NCBI GenBank assembly: GCA_964422615.1
Contig: CAYRBJ010000018.1
Span: 1 to 37,199 of the forward strand
Direction: 5' to 3'
DNA: 37,199 bases
DNA from: DATLWN01 sp964422615
GTDB lineage: Bacteria > Pseudomonadota > Zetaproteobacteria > Mariprofundales > Mariprofundaceae
The notes under the pieces were generated by a model. The model searched no databases. It saw only the letters and a program-made list of their open reading frames with translations, and was not told the origin of the DNA. Below are positions 24,043 through 31,921 of the stretch, piece by piece (within the stretch, counting starts at the first letter, position 1; every line of letters begins with the position of its first letter). The position numbers and the translations under genes were made by a program.

Positions 24043-24549
24043 TTATTTCTTGACGTGCATTGTCCCGTACATGAACGACAGGCTTTCCTTGTAACGTTCA
24101 ACCAGGTCGGAGCTGAAGCGGTCGAGCGCCAGCACCAGAAAGCGCAGCATGCGGATGGCGATGGGCCCATGCTTCTCGCACAGGTGTGCGAACTGGTCGC
24201 GCGACAGCCTGCCCACACGGCAGTCGCTGATGGCCCGGGCCGTACCGACATGCGGCTTGGCGCCGACGAAGCCGAGGATGCCGGCGACATCGCCCGGATC
24301 GAGACGGATGGTCAGCGTCTGTCCACCGAAACGCTGGCGGGTACTGATCTCGATATGACCATCCAGAACGATCAGCAGGTCATTGGCCTCGAGAGATCCC
24401 TCCTCGTACAGGACGGTATCGTGTTCGTGGCTGGACATGAACATATGCCGGGCCAGCGTGGCGATATCCTCGCCGCTGAGCTCTTCGCAGATGGGAGCGG
24501 TTGCAATCTCTTCGGCATGGACGGGCGGGCCGTCGATGGGGAGGGTCAT
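24043..24549 (-). CDS. Cyclic nucleotide-binding-domain protein without DNA-binding domain
   Basis: A 168-residue stand-alone CNB-fold protein: LYEEGSLEANDLLIVLDGHIEI then RLDPGDVAGILGFVGAK and a C-terminal helix. There is no helix-turn-helix, so it is not a Crp-type regulator. The phosphate-binding cassette is not the textbook GE-x-A-L...R-A form, so nucleotide binding is uncertain. It could be a docking or sensor subunit. The start at 24549 has AGGAG eight bases upstream. The 56-base gap to tadA contains a TTATACTT that could be a -10 box but has no good -35. Confidence 0.8.
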   Translation of the reverse strand: MTLPIDGPPVHAEEIATAPICEELSGEDIATLARHMFMSSHEHDTVLYEEGSLEANDLLIVLDGHIEISTRQRFGGQTLTIRLDPGDVAGILGFVGAKPHVGTARAISDCRVGRLSRDQFAHLCEKHGPIAIRMLRFLVLALDRFSSDLVERYKESLSFMYGTMHVKK

Positions 24550-24605
24550 GGGAATCTCCTTACAGAACGTTCCGGGAAGTATAACAGCGTCGCGACGTCT
24601 CCGGG

Positions 24606-25079
24606 TCAGCCCCTGGCGCCCCGCCGGTGCTGAAAGAATTCCTTGAGCGGGCGTCCGCATGCCTCGGCCATCAGCCCGCCGGTCACCTGCGGCTGGTGAT
24701 TCAGGCGTCTGTCGGAAAGGATGTGATAGAGCGACTCGACGGCGCCGGCCTTGGAATCGGCGGCCCCGTACACGACCCGCGCAATGCGGGCGTGGACGAT
24801 GGCGCCGGCGCACATGACGCATGGCTCCAGCGTCACGTACAGAGTGCTGCCGGTCAGACGGTAGTTGCCGATCGCCCGACAGGCGGCGCGGATCGCACGC
24901 ATCTCGGCGTGGGCGGAGGCGTCGTGTTCACTGATGGGTGCGTTGTGGGCGGCATGGAAGCTGCCATCCTCCAGCACCAGCACGGCACCAACCGGCACCT
25001 CCTGATGCTTTGCCGCGATCTCCGCCTGCTGCAGCGCGATGTCCATGTATCGCCGGTCAAGTTCTGCGCTTGGGTTCAT
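24606..25079 (-). CDS. tadA: tRNA-specific adenosine deaminase
   Basis: Converts A34 to inosine in tRNA-Arg(ACG); 157 residues. The zinc and proton-shuttle signature His57-Ala-Glu59 (AHAEM) and Pro86-Cys87-x-x-Cys90 (EPCVMCAGAI) are intact, with QEVPVGAVLV before them. The ATG at 25079 overlaps the oppC stop (ATGA), so it is coupled to a transporter gene, an accidental-looking arrangement. A long in-frame extension into oppC exists but is not real. A guanine or cytosine deaminase is less likely given the length and motif spacing. Confidence 0.94.
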   Translation of the reverse strand: MNPSAELDRRYMDIALQQAEIAAKHQEVPVGAVLVLEDGSFHAAHNAPISEHDASAHAEMRAIRAACRAIGNYRLTGSTLYVTLEPCVMCAGAIVHARIARVVYGAADSKAGAVESLYHILSDRRLNHQPQVTGGLMAEACGRPLKEFFQHRRGARG

Positions 25080-25909
25080 TGCCGGCCATTTATCTTCGGG
25101 TCGAAGTAGTCGCGCAAGCCCTCGCCGAGCAGGTTGTACCCGAGCACGGTCACCAGGATGGCCAGGCCCGGGTACAGCGACAGCCACCAGGCGATCTGGA
25201 TGTTGTCCTGCCCCTCGGTCAGGATGTTTCCCCAGGACGGATTCGGCGGCTGCACGCCCAGGCCGAGAAAGGACAGGCCGGATTCGACGAGTACGGCGCC
25301 GGCGACACCGAGGATGGCCGAAACCAGGATCGGCCCCATGGCATTGGGCAGCAGATGGCGGGCGATGATGCGTAGTGCCGGAACGCCGGTGGCGCGGGCG
25401 GCGAGCACGAATTCGCGCTGGCGCAGCGACAGGAACTCGGCACGCACCAGACGGGAGACCCCCATCCACGAGGTCAGGCCGATGACGATCATGATGTTCC
25501 AGATCGAGGGCTTCAGAAAGGCGATGACCGCCAGGATCAGGAAGAAGGTCGGGAAGCACAGCATCATGTCCGTCCAGCGCATGATCAGGCTGTCGGTCGT
25601 TTTGCCGCCATAGCCTGCCAACGCTCCAAGGGGCACGCCGATGACCATGGCGATGCCGACGGCGACAAAGCCGACGGCGAGCGATACGCGTGCACCGTAT
25701 AGCATGCGCGAAAATACGTCGCGGCCGAGGATATCGGTGCCGCACCAGTGCTGCCAGGATGGGGGAAGCAGGATGGCCTTGACGTTGATGTCGGTCGGGT
25801 CGTATGGAGCAAGCCATGGTGCCAGCAGCGCCAGCAGGCTGACGGTGCCGACGATGCCGCCGCCGATGACCATCAGCGGATGACGGCGGACGAAGGCGAG
25901 CACGCTCAT
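25076..25909 (-). CDS. oppC: ABC transporter permease, OppC/DppC type
   Basis: Inner-membrane permease of a peptide or nickel-type ABC importer, 277 residues. The N-terminal TM segment (PLMVIGGGIVGTVSLLALLA) is followed by the family stretch GTDILGRDVFSRMLYGARVS, about five further membrane helices, and the EAA loop (LAARATGVPALRIIARHLLPN) that contacts the ATPase. The LSFLGLGVQPPNPSWG segment is typical of OppC/DppC. Start overlaps the oppB stop (ATGA). The ATPase genes oppD/oppF are not in the window, so substrate and full complex are unknown. Confidence 0.93.
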   Translation of the reverse strand: MSVLAFVRRHPLMVIGGGIVGTVSLLALLAPWLAPYDPTDINVKAILLPPSWQHWCGTDILGRDVFSRMLYGARVSLAVGFVAVGIAMVIGVPLGALAGYGGKTTDSLIMRWTDMMLCFPTFFLILAVIAFLKPSIWNIMIVIGLTSWMGVSRLVRAEFLSLRQREFVLAARATGVPALRIIARHLLPNAMGPILVSAILGVAGAVLVESGLSFLGLGVQPPNPSWGNILTEGQDNIQIAWWLSLYPGLAILVTVLGYNLLGEGLRDYFDPKINGRQ

Positions 25910-26889
25910 TGTTTGCCGCCATGGCGAATGCGCGGATCGGCCCAGGCGTAGGCGACATCCGCCAGCAGGTTGCCGAGCAGGGTCAGTACGGCACCAATCA
26001 CGAGGATGCCCATGATCAGCGGATAATCGCGGGCCATCACCGCCTGGTAGAACAGCTGGCCCATGCCAGGGATCGAAAACATTTTCTCGATGATGACCGA
26101 GCCGCCGATCAGGCCGGGGATAGACAGTCCGAGCAGCGTGATGATCGGCAGCATGGCGTTCTTCAGGGCCAGGCGGTAGCGGATGCGCGGTTCCGGCATG
26201 CCCAAGGATCTGGCCGTGGTGATAAAATCCGCCCGGATCACTTCCAGCATGCCCGAGCGCATGAAGCGGCTCCAGCCCGCCATGCCAGCAATGGCGGAAA
26301 CGAACACCGGAATGGCCAGATGCCGTGCCAGATCATACTGCTGTGCCCAGAATCCCATGTGCTGCCAGCCATAGGCATGGATGCCGGCGATGGGCAGCCA
26401 GTTCAGGTCGACGCCGAGCCAGATCATCAGCATCAGTCCCAGCCAGAAATTGGGCGCGGCGAAGCCGATGAACACGAATATGGTCATCAAGCGGTCCATC
26501 CATGAATCCTGATGTACTGCCGAGGCCACGCCGATGGGAATGGCTACGGCCAGCATCATCAGGATGGCCAGGATGTTGATCAACAGGGTGATGGGTACCC
26601 GCTCGGAAATCTTGTCGATCACCGGCCGGTGATCGGCGGAAAAGGACTTGCCGAAATCGAGCCGCACCAGGCGCTTCAGCCACAGCCAGTACTGCACGGT
26701 CAGCGGCTTGTCCAGGCCGTAATAATGACGCATGCGTTCGATGTCGTGGGCGGAGATGCGTGGATTCATCTGCTGGCCGACCACGCTCGGTTCACCCGGC
26801 GCCAGATGGATGACGGCGAATGAAATCATGGTGATCCCGAGCAGAAGCGGGATCATGCCGAGCAGGCGTTTGACCAGAAAAGCGCGCAC
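25906..26889 (-). CDS. oppB: ABC transporter permease, OppB/DppB type
   Basis: First permease of the same importer, 327 residues with six predicted membrane helices. Family markers are the first helix LLGMIPLLLGITMISFAVIH, then the YGLDKPLTVQYWLW segment, the EAA loop (TARSLGMPEPRIRYRLALKN) and GLIGGSVIIEKMFSIPGMG. It begins only one base after a perfect hairpin (26891-26907), which lies where a ribosome site should be. It forms an operon with oppC and tadA. The binding protein gene oppA lies further right, separated by two genes on the other strand. Confidence 0.93.
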   Translation of the reverse strand: MRAFLVKRLLGMIPLLLGITMISFAVIHLAPGEPSVVGQQMNPRISAHDIERMRHYYGLDKPLTVQYWLWLKRLVRLDFGKSFSADHRPVIDKISERVPITLLINILAILMMLAVAIPIGVASAVHQDSWMDRLMTIFVFIGFAAPNFWLGLMLMIWLGVDLNWLPIAGIHAYGWQHMGFWAQQYDLARHLAIPVFVSAIAGMAGWSRFMRSGMLEVIRADFITTARSLGMPEPRIRYRLALKNAMLPIITLLGLSIPGLIGGSVIIEKMFSIPGMGQLFYQAVMARDYPLIMGILVIGAVLTLLGNLLADVAYAWADPRIRHGGKQ

Positions 26890-26890
26890 C

Positions 26891-26907
26891 GGCGGATGTT
26901 ATCCGCC
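26891..26907. repeat. Perfect hairpin just upstream of oppB
   Basis: GGCGGAT-GTT-ATCCGCC, a seven-base perfect stem with a three-base loop, ending one base before the oppB start codon (26889) on the minus strand. It replaces any visible Shine-Dalgarno and could regulate oppB translation or be an operator. Confidence 0.6.
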
Positions 26908-26935
26908 ATGTCGCAAGCGTCCAGCATCATGGTCG

Positions 26936-26941
26936 TATAAT
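26936..26941 (+). promoter_or_regulatory. Candidate -10 box for the small exported-protein gene
   Basis: TATAAT on the plus strand about 88 bases upstream of the GTG at 27029. No convincing -35 is found at 16-18 bases, so this is a weak call. Confidence 0.35.
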
Positions 26942-27028
26942 CGTAAGTAACAAAGCGTAGCGGCTTTACACCGATTGACGACTGTGGTGATAATGACGGG
27001 AGATCATGTGCGGATGGGAGGGGAATTG

Positions 27029-27367
27029 GTGAGACGACTATTGAAATTCATGGCGATTTTCCTGGCTGCGTGGATGCTGGGTATGCTTTCGCCGGCAACG
27101 GGAACGGTGACTTCGTTCCCGGTATTGGCCATGCCGGTCGCCGATGCAGCCGGTGCGGCTGCGCCCGTACCTGCCGGCAGCGACAAGATGGCCCAGATTA
27201 CCCTGATTATCAAAAAACTGCGTGAATCCATGGCCAGCCTGAAGGATCTGGACGCACTGGAAAAGGCCGGCATGCCGAAGAAGGATGTTGACCGTATGCG
27301 CCGGGCTCTGGAGCAGAAGAATCAGGAGATGATCAACCAGGCGATCGCCGAGATTCGCTCGCTTTAG
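27029..27367 (+). CDS. Hypothetical small exported or membrane-anchored protein
   Basis: I do not recognise this 112-residue protein. Start GTG at 27029 has GGGAGGGG five bases upstream, better than the TTG at 26975 or the ATG at 26993, and gives a basic N-terminus (VRRLLKF) followed by a hydrophobic stretch to about residue 20, so it is probably secreted or anchored. An Ala/Pro/Val-rich linker leads to a helical segment of about 55 residues rich in Lys, Glu and Leu (KKLRESMASLKDLDALEKAG onward) that could pair as a coiled coil. It lies between oppB and oppA genes on the opposite strand, just ahead of a second exported protein, but the 97-base gap leaves co-transcription open. Confidence 0.6.
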   Translation: MRRLLKFMAIFLAAWMLGMLSPATGTVTSFPVLAMPVADAAGAAAPVPAGSDKMAQITLIIKKLRESMASLKDLDALEKAGMPKKDVDRMRRALEQKNQEMINQAIAEIRSL

Positions 27368-27464
27368 CGGGAAGGTGGCTGCACACTGCGTTTTGACGTC
27401 GCCGTGCGGTTTTAAGAAGTCAGATGACGGTTCGATCGGGGCCGGAAAATTGGGGAGGATTTAG

Positions 27465-28016
27465 ATGAGAACACGGAATATCTTCGGGCTTGCTCTCGGA
27501 GTGCTGATGGTGTGGATGGCAGGCATCGCGCCTGCTTTGGCAGCGGGACACGGGATCCGCTTTCTGAATTTCGCGGCATTCCAGAAGAACAACCCACAGG
27601 GAAAGTGGGACTACGATGCACTGGTGCTTGGTCGTTTCAGCAGCTTCATTTCCAATATGGAGGCCGGCTCCCACATCCTGCTGCTGTCGCATACGGCGGA
27701 CATCAAGGATGGGGATGTCGTCAATATACAGACCGACGTGCTGCGCGCCGACAAGGGCGGCAAGCTGGGCGATTCCGGTATCAACTGCCAATTAAGCTTT
27801 GAGGATCGTAGCACGAAGCAAACAACGTCCTTTGCCGTGGGCGGCTTGTGCACCATTCTCGAGATCACCTCGACCAAGGATCTGAGCCTGAAGGCGATCA
27901 TCCCACCGGCAAGCGTTCCGGATACCGCGCAGGGCGAGGATGTGTGGGTACAACTGTACGAGGACCCCAAGACAGGTATCGCGTTTTACGCCAACGTCAG
28001 CGGCAAGGAGCAATAA
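27465..28016 (+). CDS. Hypothetical secreted protein
   Basis: An unrecognised 183-residue protein with a clear signal peptide (MRTRNIFGLALGVLMVWMAG, cleavage after ALA near residue 26). The mature part is rich in beta-like alternating stretches and contains just two cysteines (INCQLS and GLCTIL) that could form a disulfide. The ATG has GGGGAGGA about six bases upstream. No domain is evident. The stop is 13 bases from the convergent oppA stop with no terminator between. Confidence 0.72.
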   Translation: MRTRNIFGLALGVLMVWMAGIAPALAAGHGIRFLNFAAFQKNNPQGKWDYDALVLGRFSSFISNMEAGSHILLLSHTADIKDGDVVNIQTDVLRADKGGKLGDSGINCQLSFEDRSTKQTTSFAVGGLCTILEITSTKDLSLKAIIPPASVPDTAQGEDVWVQLYEDPKTGIAFYANVSGKEQ

Positions 28017-28029
28017 GCTTCCTTTCCGC

Positions 28030-29736
28030 TTATGGGGTTTCGGCGATCCTGACGTGGTATTTCTGCTCGTCCTTGGGCACGAACCAGTGCTCGCTGTTCC
28101 AGCCGATGCCGGCCGGGGCCGGCTGGATGCCATGGATGCGCTTCGCGTACACCGGTAGCGAGTAGGGCGCGAACAGGAACACGATGGGCGCATCCTTGTG
28201 GATCTGCTGCTGCATCAGATCATAGTCGCGCTTGCGCCGGGCACGGTCGAAGGTGCGGCGGGCATCCACCAGCGCCTTGTCGACGATGGGGTTGGCATAG
28301 GAGATGAAATTGAACTGGTGCGGGCCGGTCTGCGATGAATCCCAGATCATGTACTGGTCGGGCTCCGGCGACATTCCCCAGCCGAGGATCACCGCATCGA
28401 AGTTGTGCTTGTCGATGAAGTTGGCGATGAAGGACGACCATTCGACGACGCGGATCTGCACGTCGATGCCGACCTTCTGCAGGCGCTTCTGGATAATGAT
28501 GGCAGCATTGTCGCGCTGCTTGTTGCCGTTGTTGGTCAGGATGGTGAAACGGAAAGGCTTGCCATCCTTGTCGATGATGCCGTCGCCGTCATGGTCGGTC
28601 CAGCCGGCCTCGGCCAGCAGCTTTTTCGCTTTCCCCGGATCATACGGCCTGGGACGAATGGAAGAATCCACCCAGTAGGTGCCGGGTTTGTAGGGCGTGG
28701 CGATGACCTTGCCGAGACCCAGCAGCACGCCATCGACGATCTCCTGGCGGTTGATGGCATAGGTGATGGCCCGACGCACGCGTGCGTCGTTGAATGGCGG
28801 CCGTTTCAGGTTGAACCCCAGGTAGGTGTAGTCGAACCCGAGATAGCGGTAGCGCCGGTAGTCCCGGCGCAGCAGCGGCTTGGTGTCGAACAGCCGCCGG
28901 TACTGGATGGGCGTCAGGCCCATCGAATCGATGTGGCCGGCCGCCAGTTCCAGGAACTGGGTGGACGGATCGGGGATGATGCGGGTCAGGCGTTCGCTGA
29001 TCCATACCGGCCCATCGTAGTAGCCGGGGTTGGCGCGCAGCAGGATGCTCTGCTGGGACTGCCAGTCGGCCAGCTCGTAGGGGCCGATGGTGGCTTTGGG
29101 ATGGCGCGCCAGCGGCGTGTTCATGATATCCGCGCCCTTGAACACATGTGCGGGCAGGATGGCCAGCCCGGTCCAGGTCGACAGGGCGGGGGAGAACGGC
29201 TCGGCATAATGCACCACGAAGGTGTACGCATCGGGCGCCTCATAACGCACGATCTTGTTATAGTCCGATTTGAAGGGGCTCTGCGTGTGCGGATCCTGCA
29301 TCAGTTTCAGGGTGTACATGCAGTCGGCCGAGGTGAACGGCTTGCCATCGGTCCAGGTCAGACCATGGCGCAGGTGGAAGGTCAGCGTCAGGTTGTCCTT
29401 TGAGATTTGCCAGGATTTGGCCAGTTGACCGACGAGATTCAGGTTCTTGTCGTATTTGAGCAGTGCCAGATACAGCTGTCCGGCCACAGCCTGGCTGGGG
29501 CCGTCGCTGGCGAGCATCGGGATCAGGGTCGTGGCATCGGCGCTGCTGGCCGACACCAGCCTGTCCCCGCGGGCCGGCACGGCCGCTGCTGTCTTCAGCG
29601 GCGACTGGCTGGCGTGTTCGGGTTGCGGGTTATTGCTTCCGGAACAGGAAGTGACCGCCAGCATCAGCATGGCGGTCAGCAACATCGAAGCGGTGCGCCA
29701 CCGCCTCAGGAAGGCCGGAAATGCGCCAGAATCCAC
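28030..29736 (-). CDS. oppA: Peptide-type ABC transporter substrate-binding lipoprotein (SBP_bac_5)
   Basis: Solute-binding protein of the OppA/DppA class, 568 residues, anchored to the inner membrane by lipidation: lipobox V-T-S-C at Cys31. The family segments LTFHLRHGLTWTDGKPFTSAD, GPYELADWQ, LGFNLKRPPFNDARVRRAI and the RNA-like loop FNFISYANPIVDKAL are present. Likely ligand is an oligopeptide but the pocket cannot be read. The GTG at 29736 overlaps the mltD-like gene by 31 bases and keeps a basic n-region (FLRRWR); the ATG at 29685 would remove it. Probably partners oppBC though not adjacent. Confidence 0.88.
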   Translation of the reverse strand: MDSGAFPAFLRRWRTASMLLTAMLMLAVTSCSGSNNPQPEHASQSPLKTAAAVPARGDRLVSASSADATTLIPMLASDGPSQAVAGQLYLALLKYDKNLNLVGQLAKSWQISKDNLTLTFHLRHGLTWTDGKPFTSADCMYTLKLMQDPHTQSPFKSDYNKIVRYEAPDAYTFVVHYAEPFSPALSTWTGLAILPAHVFKGADIMNTPLARHPKATIGPYELADWQSQQSILLRANPGYYDGPVWISERLTRIIPDPSTQFLELAAGHIDSMGLTPIQYRRLFDTKPLLRRDYRRYRYLGFDYTYLGFNLKRPPFNDARVRRAITYAINRQEIVDGVLLGLGKVIATPYKPGTYWVDSSIRPRPYDPGKAKKLLAEAGWTDHDGDGIIDKDGKPFRFTILTNNGNKQRDNAAIIIQKRLQKVGIDVQIRVVEWSSFIANFIDKHNFDAVILGWGMSPEPDQYMIWDSSQTGPHQFNFISYANPIVDKALVDARRTFDRARRKRDYDLMQQQIHKDAPIVFLFAPYSLPVYAKRIHGIQPAPAGIGWNSEHWFVPKDEQKYHVRIAETP

Positions 29737-30998
29737 AGCCGGTCGCCCGGGCGAATCACCGAATCCATGCTGATCTGGTTAATACGGGCGATGGTATACG
29801 GCGACGTTCCGAAACGGCTGGCGATGGTCCACAGCGAATCGCCGGAACGGACCCGGTAATGGATGCGCCGGCCACGGGCCAGCAGTGGATTGGGCAGCGG
29901 ACGCGCACGGGCCAGCTGATTTGCCGGCACCCAGACCAGGTCGCCGATATGCAGGATGTGTGGTAGCCGCGGATTCAGACGGCGGATCGAACGGACGCTG
30001 GTATGATGCACCCTCGCCAGCCTCCACAGTGAATCGCCACGGCGCACGGCCACCCGGATCGATTTCGGACCCACCGGCTGCCAGTCGTCACCGAGCCGCG
30101 CCAACTGCTGCTTCGTCAGCTGCAGCGTCACCTCGCCATGCAGGTACTGGCTGCTGTCCAGGCCGGGATTCAGCCGGAACAGTTCATCGACATTGACGTC
30201 GGCGGCATGGGCCAGCTTGGTCAAATCCACCGGGGTTTGCACTTCGAGCGGACGGGTGTCGTAAGGCGTGGGAAACTTCAGTACCCCCATCTTGGCCAGC
30301 GCGGCCAGGCCGAGGATATGGCGGACGTAGGTGCGTGTGACTTCCGACAGCGGCATGCGGTCGATGTCGTCATGCACATTCCATGGATGCCTGGCGATGT
30401 CGCGGGCCACAGCGTAAGGGCCGTCATGGTATGCGGCGAAAGCCAAAGGCCAGTTACCGAACTGTTTATGCAGTTTCAGCAGGTAGCGGGCGGCGGCATC
30501 GGTGCTGATCTTCACGTGCCGGCGTCCGTCAAAACCCTTGGTGCGACGGATACCCAGAACCCGCGCGGTACCCGGCATCAATTGCCACAGCCCCACCGCG
30601 CCGGCCTGGGAAAGGGCATAGGGGTTGTAGCCGGACTCGACGACCGGCACCAACTGCAGCCCCGGCGGCGCATCCAGCCGATCCAGGACGGCCAGCATGC
30701 GTGCCCGCACGAAGCGCGAGCGATCCGATATCCTGGGCCACAGCGGGGCGAAGACCCGTTTGGCTTCAGCCTGGATGCGGGCGATTTCCTCCGCCGGCAG
30801 GTTTGCCAGCAGCGGCGATACATGAACGACGGGGGCCGGCGGTGGGGTGGCGGCATCGCCTTTGCCGCCGGCCTGTTGGGCCGACGCCAGGGCGGACGCA
30901 TGTTGTCCGTGCGTGTCCAGGGCCTGACCAAGGTCAAGCGAGCAGGAGCACAGCATAAGCATAAGCAGCCAGACGGCTATTCCCTCACCTCGTCGCAT
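29706..30998 (-). CDS. mltD: MltD-like membrane-bound lytic transglycosylase with two LysM domains
   Basis: Periplasmic murein hydrolase anchored as a lipoprotein; 430 residues with lipobox L-C-S-C at Cys19. The Slt catalytic glutamate is Glu121 in VPVVESGYNP, followed by AVGLWQLMPGTARVLGI and LAFAAYHDGP. A degenerate middle segment is followed by two good LysM repeats (VRRGDSLWRLARVHH around residue 305 and VRSGDSLWTIASRFG around 380), which bind GlcNAc in peptidoglycan. The typical order Slt-LysM-LysM supports MltD. The ATG has AGG about nine bases upstream. It overlaps oppA. Confidence 0.92.
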   Translation of the reverse strand: MRRGEGIAVWLLMLMLCSCSLDLGQALDTHGQHASALASAQQAGGKGDAATPPPAPVVHVSPLLANLPAEEIARIQAEAKRVFAPLWPRISDRSRFVRARMLAVLDRLDAPPGLQLVPVVESGYNPYALSQAGAVGLWQLMPGTARVLGIRRTKGFDGRRHVKISTDAAARYLLKLHKQFGNWPLAFAAYHDGPYAVARDIARHPWNVHDDIDRMPLSEVTRTYVRHILGLAALAKMGVLKFPTPYDTRPLEVQTPVDLTKLAHAADVNVDELFRLNPGLDSSQYLHGEVTLQLTKQQLARLGDDWQPVGPKSIRVAVRRGDSLWRLARVHHTSVRSIRRLNPRLPHILHIGDLVWVPANQLARARPLPNPLLARGRRIHYRVRSGDSLWTIASRFGTSPYTIARINQISMDSVIRPGDRLWILAHFRPS

Positions 30999-31027
30999 GG
31001 GCCAAACCTAGCGATAAACAAGCGATT

Positions 31028-31056
31028 TGTATAGTGAGGCAGGCCACAAGCGCCAA
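31028..31056 (-). promoter_or_regulatory. Candidate promoter of mltD
   Basis: On the minus strand TTGGCG, a 17-base spacer, then TATACA. Four of six matches in each box. It lies 30 bases upstream of the mltD ATG and next to the opposing cheW promoter. Confidence 0.5.
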
Positions 31057-31071
31057 TCCATGCCGGATTGC

Positions 31072-31100
31072 TTGAAATTGGCCGGGTGGCTCACTATGGT
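31072..31100 (+). promoter_or_regulatory. Candidate sigma70 promoter of cheW operon
   Basis: TTGAAA at 31072-31077, a 17-base spacer, then TATGGT at 31095-31100. Predicted start of transcription near 31107, leaving a leader of about 120 bases before cheW. Confidence 0.55.
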
Positions 31101-31228
31101 CGAGTTGTCGTCGCAGCACGGATGGGGAGGGTTGCGCAAGACCGACACGCCGGCCTTTGTAGATTCGGCCATGCCTGGGTAGCGCCAACGCGCAAGTGTG
31201 TGGCTGCGTATCGTTCAAGGAGATATCC

Positions 31229-31813
31229 ATGCCGGATGAGCCATTTGATGAGCCTTTGGGTGAGCCATTGGGCGAGCAATTTGTCGAGATGACTCCGTCC
31301 CAATCCCAGCAGGGATTGCAGAGCGAAACGGTCTCGGCGGCGGAAGTTTCGGCGGCGGAACGGCAGGCCGAGCAGGTCAAGGCCGAATCGGCCGTGCCCA
31401 TGGAGGATATCCTGCTGATCCGCATGGGAGAACGGCCGTTTCTGATCCGGGCGCATGACGTCACCGAGATTGTCCGTCCGCTGGCGCTGACGCCGGTGCC
31501 GATGGCGCCGGATCATCTGCTGGGTCTGGCCAACGTCCACGGGCAGATCGTCTGCATTATCGATCCCTGTGTGGTTCTGCATCTGGCTTCCGACCGTCAC
31601 CCGCTTTCCACTCATACGCGCTTCCTCATTCTCCGCCATCCGCGCATGCATGTCGGCATCTGGGTGGAGGAGGTGGCCTCGATCTACCGGCTTGTCGCTT
31701 CGGATGTTCCCGGCGAAAATGCCGAAGGCGACCAGGACAGCCTCGTGCGCGGCACCATCACCCTGGATCAGGGTCAATTCGATTTGCTCAATGCGCAGGC
31801 GCTGTTCCGCTGA
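31229..31813 (+). CDS. cheW: CheW-like coupling protein
   Basis: Couples the receptor and the CheA kinase in the chemosensory array; 194 residues. The CheW domain occupies about residues 60-190 (LIRMGERPFLIRAHDVTEIV, then LLGLANVHGQIVCIID). The first 55 residues are an extra acidic, low-complexity tail beginning with a DEPLGEPLGE repeat, longer than in standard CheW. The ATG at 31229 has AAGGAGATATCC before it, an excellent ribosome site. It is the first gene of a three-gene array with the MCP and CheA. It might equally be called PilI-like. Confidence 0.88.
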   Translation: MPDEPFDEPLGEPLGEQFVEMTPSQSQQGLQSETVSAAEVSAAERQAEQVKAESAVPMEDILLIRMGERPFLIRAHDVTEIVRPLALTPVPMAPDHLLGLANVHGQIVCIIDPCVVLHLASDRHPLSTHTRFLILRHPRMHVGIWVEEVASIYRLVASDVPGENAEGDQDSLVRGTITLDQGQFDLLNAQALFR

Positions 31814-31921
31814 TGCCAAGCGCCAGGCCCGCATGCAAGCGCCTCCTTCTTGCCAATATAGGGAATTATCCCCAGCATCGCTGCAACGTTTAGTTTTTCT
31901 TATCGAGGAGAGGGAGAGAGT

